Shown here: in pieces, positions 11,110-23,400 of the stretch
Numbering within the stretch: the stretch's first letter is position 1
Layout: each line of letters opens with the position of its first letter
From: Mermis nigrescens
Taxonomy: Eukaryota > Nematoda > Enoplea > Mermithida > Mermithidae
Length of the DNA stretch: 64,000 nt
Direction of reading: 5' to 3'
Assembly (NCBI GenBank): GCA_036768485.1
Contig: JAVLUZ010000150.1
Location: forward strand, 3,295,160-3,359,159
Notes under the pieces: generated by a model
Told to the model about the DNA's origin: nothing
The model's input: only the letters and a program-made list of their open reading frames with translations
The model's database searches: none
Position numbers and translations under genes: made by a program

Positions 11110-11132
11110 AGAGAACGGTGCCTTACTACTTG

Positions 11133-13652
11133 CGCTCTAATGTCTGCGTGCCGTATTCATAATGCTGAGTGTTCCTTTGACGAACTTGGCAAATATGATC
11201 AAATGAAATCAGTTCTGTTCAAATAAATAAAAAGAGATTAATTAATTTTACTAGACGATATCAGACCGATTCGCAAATAAAAACTGGTAAAATTTTTCTG
11301 GCTATTACAAGTGTACAAGGATTAATTAAGACTATTGATTAGGATAAGTCATGAATAAAAAAATGAACTTTTCTGCAGCAGCGCTCGAAATAGATTATCA
11401 TGTTCAAATTATGATAGTTTTTACTCTATATCAGCATTTGCGCGGATGTCAAGATCATTTCAGATCAATAAAATCTCCACGGATGCCCCCTCCCCTTAAG
11501 CCGCCTTTAGAGTGCATCTACGTACAAGTTCAAAGTTACAGATTCAAAGAAAACTGATCATTTGATAAAATTCAAGATATGTAGTCAATTTGGCGAAATT
11601 AATAACATGATTTTGCGTATTGCTGTGTTTCAGCAATACTTTTGACTTTTTTTACTCCCCACATAGATTTTTTCCAATTGTTTATATACGGTGCAAAAAA
11701 ATTAATTCTTTCTCGTTGATTCTATTTTTTATGCGATTGCTGCGATATTTATTGAAAACTGACAATTATTCGAAAGCTTTTGCAGAATCCTCTTTCAAGT
11801 AAATTAGATTTCAAATTTTCAAGTAGTCATTTTGTCATTTTCTACTAATACTTTCAATGTCTTTCATTCGTGACATTCAGAATAATGAATTTTGGTTCAA
11901 ATTATTTATTTTATTTTTTGTTCTGTAATACAAAAATGGCATGTTTATGCTGTATATGTATGCATATCACCTTTACTTAAAATTTGATTAGTTGCATCTT
12001 ACTCGCAAATGTTGTTAAATGATCTCTCAAATACTTATTATTTGTGAAAAAATACGATGAAGAATATATACTTTTACTGTACCAAAAAAATGTTTTTTAC
12101 AAGATCATATCCTTATCCTTTATAGAGACGCTTATTCGACAATAATTTCGGATCAACTGTTTGGGCAGTCAATCTAACAGTCAATCTTGTTGCGTTTTAT
12201 TTTTTTCGTTTAAAGTTTTCAAATTAGATTCTAGATGATTATCGAGTTTAAGCAATTTCTCTTATTGATGCGCATTTTGGCTAATTTCAATTCCACATCC
12301 CATTTTGTGTTGTATCGAAAACTGCAATGAACTGTCACTGACACACAGGGTGTGGGGGTTGAGAAGTTTGAAATCGAATCCGTTAAACCCCATAAAAATC
12401 GATCGACCCCTTAGACCCCCAGAATTCGTTCGCTGCCCATGTCTGGTCACGGGACTGTACTATCATACATGAGCATGGAGGTTTAAACTCCTACAATTCA
12501 AACCATGAAACCCCAGTATAACATTTTTGATGTGTTGTTTTGCAACTGTGGCGACCGGACTCCTCATGATTTGGGTGATGCCCATTCTTTTGTACAATTG
12601 GTTAGTTTCAGTTTTGTCAAAATGAAAAACCTAAATGGGGAAATTCGGAATTTTTTTAACGGAATGTTTAATATTGCGTGGTTTAGAAGCACGAGAATCC
12701 AGCAGACCCCAAAAAATGAATTTCTATATTTTTTGCGATTTTCTGATACTAACTGATAAAGCTCGATTATTAATGTCCGATAATGTCATTTCTGCCCCAA
12801 CTGCAAGTTTTTTTGGCACATTTTGAGCTTTGAAGATTTTTGATCCTCATTTGCTCTGTCCGCAGACATACTCATGCTTTAATTGCTCATTTTTAGATTG
12901 ATCGATCCCAAGTTTGAAATTATAAATTTTTCGAGACTCGGACTCATACTTTCGTGCAAGTTTTTGATATCCAGTCTTTACGATTCTCGTAAAATTTAGT
13001 TATCTAAAATAGCTTAAATTTCACAATTTTTTAAAACTATAATTTTCTTTCTTTAGAGTGAAATTATTAAATTATCAACTTTTTTAACTTCAATACTCAC
13101 TACAAAACTTCCAGCGTAAACCGAATGAATGGCGCGACTGCTCAGTCCAGTGAGATATATGGACGGCACCGCAGTCTGCTCCTCCATCGACAAATTTGAA
13201 TTCAGGCCAATTTCACATCTACATCATTTGACTGTATCACAAATTTAGGCTTTACACCATTGTAGTCCTGAATTTAGGCCTAATTGCGCCGCAATTTTCG
13301 AACGCTAGATAATGCCAAAATTTTTATTCAATGCCAATAGGGGCCTTCGAAACCGTGACCATTGCGTTGTACGCAAAAAAGAAATCGAATTGAAACAATA
13401 TCCGCGTATCTTAGAAATCAATCTTATTGCAACTTAACGTCAGCATTGATTCAATTTCGAAAACTATCAAGCTGAGGCAAAGAGCTTGCTCGGCTTTCGC
13501 CCCCCATCCAATGTGCCAAATACGCCGAAAATCGTACTACATCAGATTTTATATCTTTTATGGCTTAGAACAGCAATTTTAATAGCCCAATTTCTTGTAA
13601 ACTCATTGCCCAATTGTTGAATCAATTCTAGCAACGAGCATAAAACGCGCAT
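11133..13652. other. Intergenic AT-rich sequence, little recognised
   Basis: No supported gene. Around 12345-12470 a block with GGGTGTGGGGG at one end and CGCTGCCCATGTC at the other resembles the TGGGC-terminus short repeats, but it is more diverged. Short open frames at 11351-11557 and 12505-12826 lack splice sites or similarity that would support them. Confidence 0.4.
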
Positions 13653-13865
13653 AATGGCTAATAGTACATCTATGCGTAGTAGCTATATGTTAGCATAGTA
13701 GCTACATGTACGCACAGTAGATTTATGCAAGAATAGTAGATACATGTAAGCATGGTAGCCACGTGTAAGCATAATGGCTATATGTAAGCATAGTAGCAAC
13801 ATGTAAGCACAGCAGCTACATGCAATCATAGTGGCTATATGTAAACATAGTATCTACATGCAGAA
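13653..13865 (+). repeat. 19-bp minisatellite, about 11 units
   Basis: Consecutive 19-base units of the form AGTAGCTACATGTAAGCAT, with point changes and a constant period over at least nine copies. They are contiguous, with no unique spacers. Confidence 0.9.
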
Positions 13866-15149
13866 TTTTAGTAGGCACGCTTTGCATTTAACGTCCCACG
13901 CATTTTCGCTTCTTCTTTTTATAGGCTTTTTACCCAAATTTGAATAATAAATGGGATTCGCAAAGGATGAGCTTAAGATTCGGACGTTGGAATATAATTC
14001 GGTTAAATCATACGAAATAATATGCTCGCACTTTCTTATTGTACCTACTTTATTTTAGGAATCACAGATCGATGCTGAGCATGAATGACGCAAAATTGTT
14101 CGTTGACAAAAAGGCCCCAAATTAGACGAATGCAGGCCCGAGCGAAAAAACGGACGCAACGCAGCTAAGCTAAAATACGGTTTGATGAGTTAGCTAAGGT
14201 TGTCATGTTAGCCATCTAACGTCTCTACCAAGCCAATTGCATACATTAAAATAAATTGCTACAAAAAATATCTACTTATACACCAATAATTGTCGTTTCT
14301 CTCCACAGGCATTTTTTTGGAAGCCAGACGAAATAATTGTTCAATATTATGCTACTTTTCGCTAACAATTACCGCCTAACGAATCGTTTGATCAACATGT
14401 TGTCCTTTAGAAAAAACGGTCATACACCAAATATACGCGTATGCGACGTTTTCGGTTAGACACGCTTATTTTCATCTAAAATCAATCTAAGACCTAGGAA
14501 AATCAAAATCATAACTCTGGCTTGGGCAACAATAGGGGCTTGCTAAAATATTATCGTAAAAATAATCTTTAGAATTTGGATTTGATTCAAATTAATTTTT
14601 TAAATTAGATTTTCTGTTAAAATTAGATTAGAATGAAATGAAATTAAATTAAGAATAGGATGAAATAATTTTCGTTTTTTTGCGACAGTGCTTGGTATCA
14701 ATAGATAAGAATTCACGAGAATTGTGATAAAGTGCCTTTGATATTTGAGGACACACAGATTTTAACCATTATGGCCCCGTTCGTATACTCTTATATTTGC
14801 ATCAGGACAAAGATATGGGTAATAAATATTTATTATAGTATAACTAAATGATGTAAATAAATATGTAGTATAAAGTCTAAAATAATAAAATCAAAATAAA
14901 AAACAAAAAATTAAGGATATGCATATGCGTGTGTGTGGAAAAATAAAGTATTTTACCTATCCGCTGCTCGCAATCAAATTAAATATACTACACATAAACC
15001 AATGAAATAAAAATTAGACCAAGCCAATGTTCTGTTTAACTTCATTTCTTTTAGTCAAGCATTGCCTATACTGCTCAAGAATACTGAAATTTCGTTTTAT
15101 ATCGCACAATATTAATTATATCATAGTATTGATAATAATATTACAATTA
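13866..15149. other. AT-rich intergenic sequence, nothing recognised
   Basis: No coding exon with splice support, and no match to the other repeat families in the window. Confidence 0.4.
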
Positions 15150-15316
15150 TATTAGTAATAGTTTTAAAAATGAGCTTGCTAAGCGAGAGTTGTAATCCAA
15201 GAGAAACTTAAAGTTTAAACATACCATTAAATTATGAAGAGAATTATAAAAGATTTTAAACTATAAGAAAATGAAAAAGATGCGATTTAACTAAATTAAA
15301 ACAAATTTAGAGGATA
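15150..15316 (-). repeat. Left inverted flank of the PLE
   Basis: Reverse complement of 15806-15975. It runs from TTAGTAATAGTTTTAAAAAT to AAATTTAGAGGATA, after which the open frame starts directly. Confidence 0.9.
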
Positions 15317-15317
15317 G

Positions 15318-15826
15318 TCGGGTGTGATAAATTATGCTATTCTCTTGTTTTGCCTTACACTGGTGTGCATGGCTACAATGTACGCAGCAGAATTCTAAAG
15401 CTTATATCTGCATTTTACCCTCAGATTAGAGTAAGGTTTGTTTACAAACCTGTCATGTGTATAAGCCGGTTTTTCAAAAACAAGGATGCTGTACCTGCTC
15501 AGCTACTCTCAAATTTAGTATATAAGTATACGTGTTCTAGCTGTATGGCTAGTTACATTGGCGAAACTCGCCGACATTTTGGGAGTAGAATTGCAGAACA
15601 TACTGGCATCTCATTTGCTACAGGAAAGCCAATTCAGGGTGATAGCTTATCTGCTATTCACAAACATATCTCAAATAGCAATCATTCAATTTCATCAGAT
15701 TGCTTCAAGGTTATCAGTCGAACATCCAATTCTTTTGATCTTTTAATCAAGGAGTCATTATATATAGCACGTGATCGTCCTATTCTCAACAATAATGTTT
15801 CATCATATCCTCTAAATTTGTTTTAA
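15318..15826 (+). CDS. Penelope-like element protein, C-terminal part (RT end plus GIY-YIG endonuclease)
   Basis: The frame is open from the junction at 15318 to TAA at 15824-15826, about 169 codons, with no stop. The N-terminal ~50 residues (LPYTGVHGYNVRSRI, then FKNKDAVP) are the stretch that follows the reverse-transcriptase domain in PLE proteins. Next comes a Cys pair (YTCSSC) and the GIY-YIG nuclease core (ASYIGETRRHFGSRIAEHTG). The catalytic-type Tyr and Arg are present, and downstream His residues are consistent with the PLE type of this nuclease. In intact elements the protein nicks DNA and primes reverse transcription there. The reverse-transcriptase catalytic palm is absent, so this copy cannot move by itself. 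A start codon is not expected, because the 5' part is lost. Confidence 0.85.
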
Positions 15827-15975
15827 TTTAGTTAAATCGCATCTTTTTCATTTTCTTATAGTTTAAAATCTTTTATAATTCTCTTCATAATTTAATGGTA
15901 TGTTTAAACTTTAAGTTTCTCTTGGATTACAACTCTCGCTTAGCAAGCTCATTTTTTAAAACTATTACTTAGTGA
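15806..15975 (+). repeat. Right flank and 3' end of the PLE
   Basis: Contains the last codons of the open frame, its TAA and the 3' region. The inverted partner is 15150-15316. Confidence 0.9.
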
Positions 15976-16043
15976 ATAGTCGCTTCTATATTAGTAATAT
16001 ATTAAGAATATTAACAATATTATATTATATTAATAATGGGTAA

Positions 16044-16247
16044 AGACGATTTCGGGGGGGGGGGCATGCAAAAGTATAGTCAACGTTAAAGTGTATACCA
16101 TTGTTCGGCAACGCTCAGTGAGAACAATTGACATGAGCCGTTTTTCGTCCAATCTCGTCATAGTTCTCACTGAGCGTCCCCGAACAATGGTATATACTTT
16201 AGCGTTGACTATACTTTTGCATGCCCACCCCCTCCCCCAAATCGTCT
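16044..16247. mobile_element. Hairpin MITE (~204 bp)
   Basis: Arms of about 80 bp (16044-16125 and 16163-16247) are reverse complements around a ~37-base loop. The outermost 9 bp are exact: AGACGATTT and AAATCGTCT. Inner landmarks are GCATGCAAAAGTATAGTCAA and CGCTCAGTGAGAAC. There is no coding capacity and no clear target-site duplication. The frames read through it are foldback translations. Confidence 0.8.
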
Positions 16248-16299
16248 GTAGCCTTCATAATAATATTAATAATAATATTACTCATAATTCTTACATCTG

Positions 16300-16490
16300 T
16301 CTGCTCCAGACGATGGTCTTACCGGCCACTGAACTTATTTTGTTTGCCGAACTGTCAATTGGTATGCTGGCACGAGTATCGGGGTTTGCTCCCCTATCGA
16401 TGCATTAGTAAAAATTAAAATGGTCCAGCCAGACCGCTCATGCACAGCATGACCGTTCTGCAGGGTAAGAAAATTAACTATCTTAGGCCA
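16300..16490. repeat. GCATGGCC-family dispersed repeat
   Basis: GGTCCAGCCAGACCGCTC and CATGCACAGCATGACCG relate it to the repeats near 2640, 24890 and 29355. Ends are approximate. Confidence 0.4.
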
Positions 16491-17850
16491 AAGTAACTTC
16501 GAAAATAAACATAAACAGTAAAAGAACCTTAAAAACTAATCTACACTTTTTCTGGTCAGTTCTAAACATTGACCTTTATTTTATTGCAACATACTCCCCA
16601 GATCATGTACCCGTCTTTCCATCCAGTCTCGTCCAGGCCACAAAAACTCCTAACATTTTTATTATTGTAGCCTGATGATAACATCAAAACGAAAATGATC
16701 GAATTTTCATCCTTCTTTGACTCGGATTTACGATAATTACCGAATCGTCCGTTTTATTGGCTTTTAAGTAAATAAAATATTGTCTCCGAAACGAAGAGAC
16801 TTAATCAAATTCCGATCAATAACGTTCACTCTATAATATTCTACTCTTCTAGTGCTCCTGTAATTGAATGCCCTATAAATGGCAATAATTTTAATGTAAT
16901 TTTTGAATAAGCGAAAAAATTTTCCTATAGTAATGAAACGACATGCCTTCAATTATATCACCGATCGCCTCAATTCTGATTTTCGTTTCGGCTTCTTTTT
17001 CTTGATTCTATGGATTTCGTTTCAAAATATTTTAACTGATTATTTTTTGCAAGTATATATTTGTTATTGTCCACGATATCGTCGTTTTTGTATGTTTTAT
17101 TTGCTTCATGCAAAAAATACCTGGATTTTTATTATAAGCTTTGACCAATAAAGAAAAAACTAAAGGATTACGTAAATATTCATGAGAAATTGTCTACAGA
17201 AGAATACATTTTTGACCGCGGTATGCCATACTCATCAACAACCCAAATTTATTTTCGACTTGAGGATAAAATTAGTTATTTAAACCTTTTCTTTAATATG
17301 GCGCGATTTCTACAAAAATTCCTACGCCGTTGTCCAAAATAAGTATCAGAATCGTACAATATTCAAGGCCGCGGAATAATGGAAAACCATTGATTACCCT
17401 AATAGTATGATTTGAAATAAATGAAAACAGATACGTTCTTCTTCAATCCGTGTCTGCGTTTCAATTTATATAAAGCAAGCAATAACTAATATAATAATAT
17501 ATATTTCGAAATTCAAATTAAGTGGGATGAATATTATTTTTTCTCCAATTTATTCCAAAACAATTGAATTAGAAGTTAATATAAATAATTTTATTGTCAA
17601 TATCTCGATTTTGAATCGTAAATGAGCAAATATGGCCAATTCAAATCGGCCTTCAGCTGCGAACTAGAATGCAATAATTTGGCAACGAGATATTTGCTTT
17701 GTCTCAGCATAATCAAAATGCTTAATTCCGGGGAATTTTCGCAATTTAAAACATTCTAGATCGCTGGGTTGGGCTAAAGGCATCTCAGATATGTCATGAA
17801 TCGCTCGGTAGCTTAACATCTACATAAGTAAGCAGGACTGTAACCAGCCG
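16491..17850. other. AT-rich intergenic sequence, nothing recognised
   Basis: Open frames at 16764-16952 (-) and 16903-17151 (+) are short, overlap on opposite strands and have no support. Confidence 0.4.
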
Positions 17851-18140
17851 GGAGCGGTGGGGGGAGGGGCTCAGGCTCCTCCCCTCCGAAATAAAAAAAT
17901 ATTTTTATTTTTCACAAGGGTCCATTAGAGGAAAAAATCAAAAACTCTTAAAGTCTACTAAAAGGACAGCCGAAATGCGTTTTTAGCACAGTTTTGAGCT
18001 TTTAAACTCAAAACTTTTCGGCGCTTCGCGCCGGATTTCTTATTTTCTTTCCTTTTTTACCTTAGAAGCATAGATTTGACATAACGAATATGTCTAAGAG
18101 TTTCGGCGCATCGTGCCGATTTATTATTTTCTGCATTAAT
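17851..18140. repeat. Repeat block with two GC-rich hairpins
   Basis: A GGGGGGAGGGGCTCAGGCTC block is followed by two related units, each with a small hairpin and then TTATTTTC: CGGCGCTTCGCGCCG near 18020 and CGGCGCATCGTGCCG near 18103. CCGGCGCTTTGCACC near 51340 is related. It is probably the terminal part of a short transposable element. Confidence 0.5.
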
Positions 18141-19984
18141 TTTTCTGCTAAACCGCAAAATAAAATGCAATGAAAAGAATTTCGAATCGTTTTTGAGTCA
18201 AGATTTAACTTGATACTGAGAAATTAGACATATAGATAGGTTAAAAGACAAATGTTTGATATCCAAGTTTGAAGTCAAGCAAGGATTTTTTTGATTTCTT
18301 AAATTTTTTACTCCACCATGGCATAGATCTCGTCAGAAACGCTCAAAAATGCCATTATTTACGCGTATCTCCTTATGGTTACCGAGATATAGGACTTGGA
18401 AAATTTGGACCCCTACCCGAAATAAAAATCCTGATTATGCCCCCGTTAAGTACCGAAGAGTACATAAAAATTTATCAAGTTTTACATATCTGATTAAAAA
18501 ACAAATATAAGCATATTTTCTTCAAAATCTGAATCAGGTCTACTTCCAGGATTTAGAAAAAGCAAAAATTTGATAAGCGCTTCGAAAAAGTCAATCACAG
18601 AATTTGAATAGTCTTTCCCCAATAATAAATATTATTGACGCTATTATTTTGATGCTATTAACGTTTTCAATTTATGTTTCAACAATTTCACAAGTTTGTA
18701 TACAATTCTTTATCATTGACATGATATTTTTTTACTATTTTCACTCGCACAATTGGTCGCGGCGTCCACAATTCGAAAATATCTATCCAGCTTCAATTTT
18801 GCTGTCATATTCAAATTTTTAGGTAATTTTTGGAAAAAAATCTTCATTTATTAGTAATTTTAATTATTGATTTCTGCTTATTAATACATTACCTTGCACA
18901 TCCTGCATTCATCGAAAATCATCCCGCAAGACTCCTATAAAATGTCAAAAAACTGATTTGTGTACGAAACACATATTTCGCAAGACTGACCTAAAATAGA
19001 AGTATAAAAATTTTCAACAAACAAATCTCGAGCAGTTAAAACATATTTTAAGAGTTATTATTTATAAGCCCGTCTGGCGAATATGATTCTTATCATTTAT
19101 TACCCATTTTTAATGTCTTGCGATCATGCATACAAAGGAATCCAAAATTTCTACTAAATTACTTTTCATAGAATTAGAAAGGGTAAAAATGCGTCAAAAA
19201 CATCAAGTTTACGCGTTGCTGACAATGCTCTTTTATAAAAATAAATATACAGAACAATATTTCAAAAAACTCGAGTTAATTGTACAGCATGTAGTCAAAA
19301 AATTAATATATGGCGGCAGCATAGAAAATTTGTCACATCAGGCAATCAAAAATTTGGGGGATGAAAAAATGTGAGGGCTGATAAACCTTTTGGATGTTTA
19401 TGTTTATAACATATACATATGTTATTTATAACATAAACATATTTATAACATAAATATAGGTTTATAACCCATTGTGCTTGATATTTAATTTGAAATGCAT
19501 TGCTTTAGCACAAAATTTGAAATGCGGGCGAAGGTAATTTTTGTCATTTCTGAAAATTATTTCGGTCATAGAAACCTGCCTAATATGCAAGCATTGCCTT
19601 CACGTGGCACCATTTATTCAACATTTTCTGACAGTCTTCAAATCAAATCTTAAAATAAAGATACAAATCACGTGTATAATACGCCTTGGGCTATTTTTAT
19701 CTAAAGCGCGACACGATACAATATCAGACGTACGATATGCCTCCAGGGAAGAAACATAAATTCTAAATCTCAATCTCTGCAACCGTCAGCAAGATAAAGG
19801 ATGTTTTTGACCGTTGGAAAAAAGTTACTTAATTTCATAATTTGTACTAATATGATTCAACGACTGCTCGCCTAATTATTCGAAAACCTATCCGAAAAAG
19901 ATGGCTCACTCGCAACTATTCATTACTCTGACAATTATTACGCGTAAGCTAATAAAAAATGGACTCGTTATCTCGGTAATGTCT
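18141..19984. other. Intergenic; short palindromic AT repeats at 19388-19470
   Basis: Four copies of TTTATAACATAAA-like palindromic units are clustered near 19400-19470. An 82-codon frame at 19126-19374 (MHTKESKIS to GDEKM) has plausible composition, but no splice sites, no relative and no conserved copy, so it is not called as a gene. Confidence 0.4.
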
Positions 19985-20185
19985 CAACAGCCCCTCCGTC
20001 CCATGAGCCCCACCAAAAATCCCAAGAGCCTTACCCGTCCCAACAGCCCCACCGTCCTAACAGCCCCACCGATGATCCCAACAGCCCCACCAATCCCAAC
20101 AGCCCCACCGTTCTAACAGCCCCACCGTCCCAACAGCCCTACCGCCCCAACAGCCCCATCGTCCCAACAGCCCCATCAGTAATCG
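19985..20185 (-). repeat. C-rich minisatellite (CCCAACAGCCCCACC)
   Basis: About 10 units of 15-21 bp around CCCAACAGCCCCACCGT. It is the reverse complement of the array at 29575-29950. Any peptide through it is repeat-derived. The G-rich strand has repeated GGGG/GGG runs, so quadruplex formation is possible. Confidence 0.85.
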
Positions 20186-20394
20186 CAGCAGCCCTACTAT
20201 TAATGTTGGGACTCTCAGAAAAAATGAAAAATGTTCTAGTAAAAAAAGGAAGGATAATCGTTAAAATTGGATGTTAGTCAAAACTTTCACGCTAATCTGC
20301 TTCAAAATAGCCAGAAAATATGGATTAGGCGGAGTTTCTTTACGCTTTTGCCGTAACATTCATACCAGTTTTCAGGTCATTTTTGGCTCAAAAC

Positions 20395-20481
20395 TTCTTC
20401 TCCAGACCTGTTTCAAAGCGCATCTGCGATTATAAGAGATCGAGGTATTTGAATCAACATTAAAGGTACAAATCGTGGATC
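20395..20481 (+). repeat. Short diverged direct repeat flanking the 8.5-kb duplicate (left)
   Basis: CAAAACTTCTTCTCCAGACC and the following ~80 bp match 29335-29432 in the same orientation, with scattered differences. The two copies sit immediately outside the two ends of the 20482-29314 block. Confidence 0.7.
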
Positions 20482-23400
20482 ATATGTATGTATGTATAAG
20501 AGAATCACAAACCGAATAGTTCCGAGATAATCTATTACTGCTTACTTATCTTGGCTTAATATCAAGTAAAATTTTAAATTAATGGTCGTCCAGGGCGCGC
20601 AAACTCGTAAAGTTGACGGTAATCTTGATTTCGATCTAGTAACATAAAGCCCGACTATCCTAAAATAAAAAATTACTTTTAAATTGAACCTGGTTTATCA
20701 GTTCACAACGCAAACAACACAGAAATACTTCATGGCCTTGAAAATATGTACACATATCGAACGATTTTCATACCTGCGATGATAAAAATTCAACATATTT
20801 TGATTGAGGTCCCTTCTCTCGAAATAAAGACATCCCAGTGAATAAAATTGTGCTTTGAATTTTTAGATATGGCCCCATATAACGATTCAGAATTTTTAGG
20901 ATCAGCGGGTAAGTCGGGTTATGCCCATCAAACATGGGCGTGGCAGGTCAGGGGATTAAACCTAACAAATCTGAATTTTGGGCAATTTTTTCCGCGTTCT
21001 TGACCCATCATCAGATGCCCAGAACTTATTTACTGCCCATGTATGACGCCAGTGTGCTTCAGTAAGCTTTCAGAATTTCATGAGTAGGTGAAATGCTTTG
21101 AAAAATTAGGCAAAAAGGTGTATAAAATCGATAATAGGGGCGAAAAACCAGTTGTCTTGATTTTAAGTCAAGTCATATTTACCCGATGACATAAAAAAAT
21201 AAGAAAAAGGGAAAAATGTTCCATAGAAATTGATTCATAGTCAGAATTCACTGGGGATTTTGGGTTTTTGAGCAATAATGTGAAATAAACTAGGTGAGAC
21301 ATTAAAACCATTAGCAGTCTCGATAATTATATCAGTAGCAGCATCATCAGCATACAAGGATAATCAATACAATAAAAGACGAGACTTGGGCAGAACCAAA
21401 ATGCTAGGAATCTAGGGTAAAATAATTTTTTCTTAAAATGAAAAGACTGAGAAAATTGATAGTAAGGACGAAAGATACCAGTATTCAATGTTTCTTATCA
21501 AGTTTTGCCCCTTAACCATACAATGGGCGTCGGAAGGGTCAGGGGTCTGAATTGGACCCTCGAAAATGCGATGCACCCCTTCTAGTTGCCGTAAATTTAT
21601 TTTGTTGTGCTATTTTCGACGATTCTGCCCCATCAGACCCCCCAGAATTTGGTTCTAAACACAAATGCTCTTGACGTTTCCATCGATAATTATCTTGAAG
21701 CGTTGGTCTGATCATCGACGTGTTAAAAAGGCATCGACAAAAAAAATGGTCCTTCTGGCCCACGCATAATTTTTAAATAAACGAAAAAAGGTAAGATATT
21801 TTTTTAAACCATAGAATCTCTCAAAGTAGTCAAATGTTTCCAATACTTTTTATATTCTTTCATTCGACAGAAAAATCATGAGAAAAGTCTGCCTGAACAA
21901 AACTTCTTATGCTATTATCGTCATAAACTTGCCGTATTCTAAAAACTTTTAGAATGATTAATATTTCGTAATCATGAGGCGAAACATATGTGTTGAAACC
22001 TCTTTGGTGAAATGAACGACGGACGAAAAATGGCGAAAAATAGGGTCAAAATATGGAGGGGTAAAAATGACATGAAGTGAAATTCTTGGTCGAAAAATTC
22101 AAAACTGCTCCAAAATTTGCAGGATTCAAAGTATTGAAATTCAAAATTTTATATTATGTATAGTATATAATAAGGGCATTATATAGAAGAATCGTAAAGA
22201 AATGACCCTCCCTAATTCGGCACAGGATCGCAATAAAGAAATCATCATTAGAGATGTAAAAGCACGGAAATCGAAACAAAAGTGGTCCAATTCAAATCGT
22301 GACCAGACTTTCACCATTCTAATCTTCATACACGAACATTTTATAAATCATCTATTATAATTGATGAATCAGTATTATTCATCGTAATTCTGAATTATAA
22401 AGTTATAAATTATTTATTTAATTTATTGCAGAAATGGTTATAAATTTCCAATAAATCATTTACAAATCATTATTAAAATTTAGAAAGATGATATATATAG
22501 AATATTTTGATCAACGTTACCGACGCATCTACCGCTTAAGCGTATCTCAAGTATTTTGCGGCCTTGAGAATACGAAAACGTACAGCGTTCCATGGTGTCC
22601 TATTAGATAAAAATTTACTTATTTTTTTCGATAAGAAATGCTCGCATCTACAAAACAGTTCTCTTGTTAATATAGTGCCTTAAGTCAATCGAAATGGAAT
22701 GAGCCAATTGAGGTGGAAAATTGTTTCAGTCTGTGATATTTTATCTGAGCTGTAGACAAATAATTAATAATCCTTATGATCGTAGCTCCGGTGTCGGGGC
22801 TTCTTACAGTTTTACTTGCACTACATAGAAATTCTGGGGATGGGGGTTCTGGGGGAGTAGCCAAAAATTTTCCTTAACAGCCTTTTTCGGATCTAAAAAC
22901 GACGGCTTGGATATGCGTCAAAAACAACATTTTTAGACGCTTTTGACGATATATTTCTCTGAACATAAACACTTTAGAAAAATTTTCTAGAAAATATGGA
23001 CAAATCGAGTAAATCAAAGGAAATGTAGTAAAAAATAATTAAATGGCGTTGACACTTCTGGGCCAAAATATCGTTGTAACACATTAAGCAGAACCTTTCC
23101 TAAATGAAATATTAAGGGGTCGACAGCCTTCACGGGGCTGAATATTCCATAAAGACCCTCTGAAGATATGTACGCTTTTTCCTTTTATTATCATAAATTT
23201 TGAAGGCATAAGCCGCGAAAATCAAATAAGTTCAGACAATCATGTTGCTTTATAAAACTAACAGTATTGATGACATTCCTAAATGTACAAACATCGAAAT
23301 ATTCCTGAATAGCGAGCGTAAAATTTAAATTTAGGGCAAGTTTGATGAAAACGTCAGCCGGTGAATCGCGATCAGTCGGAATATCTGAAAAATTGATGTG

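Larger units (their letters stand above)
4986..11132. mobile_element. 6.1-kb long-inverted-repeat element with a zinc-finger core
   Basis: Arms of about 2.26 kb (4986-7240 and 8870-11132) are reverse complements around a 1.63-kb unique core. The outermost bases are CAAGTAGTAAGG and its complement CCTTACTACTTG. The subterminal zone of each arm carries short GC-rich tandem repeats, and each inner end carries a 27-bp palindrome. The core holds one frameshifted gene (8177-8793) with a C2H2 zinc finger. I see no transposase and no clear target-site duplication, so mobility is inferred from architecture only. Alternatives are a foldback or MULE-like transposon carrying a passenger gene, or a plain inverted duplication. 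Confidence 0.6.
8870..11132 (-). repeat. Right arm of the 6.1-kb inverted-repeat element
   Basis: Reverse complement of 4986-7240; see the left arm for differences. It includes the inner palindrome at 8916-8942 and the subterminal GC-rich repeats at about 10820-10990. Confidence 0.85.
15150..15975 (+). mobile_element. 5'-truncated Penelope-like retroelement with inverted flanking repeats
   Basis: An open frame for the C-terminal end of a PLE protein (15318-15826) lies between two ~167-bp sequences that are almost exact reverse complements: 15150-15316 and 15806-15975. PLEs are known to be 5'-truncated and to carry a partial copy of their own end in inverted orientation at the 5' side. The right arm includes the last codons and the 3' UTR. 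The near-perfect arms suggest recent insertion. Confidence 0.8.

Noticed and set aside
13653..13865. Possible CRISPR-like array
   Set aside because: Units are contiguous 19-mers without spacers, in eukaryotic DNA; it is a minisatellite.
19126..19374. 82-codon Lys-rich frame
   Set aside because: Plausible composition but no splice sites, relatives or second copy; chance frames of this length are common here.
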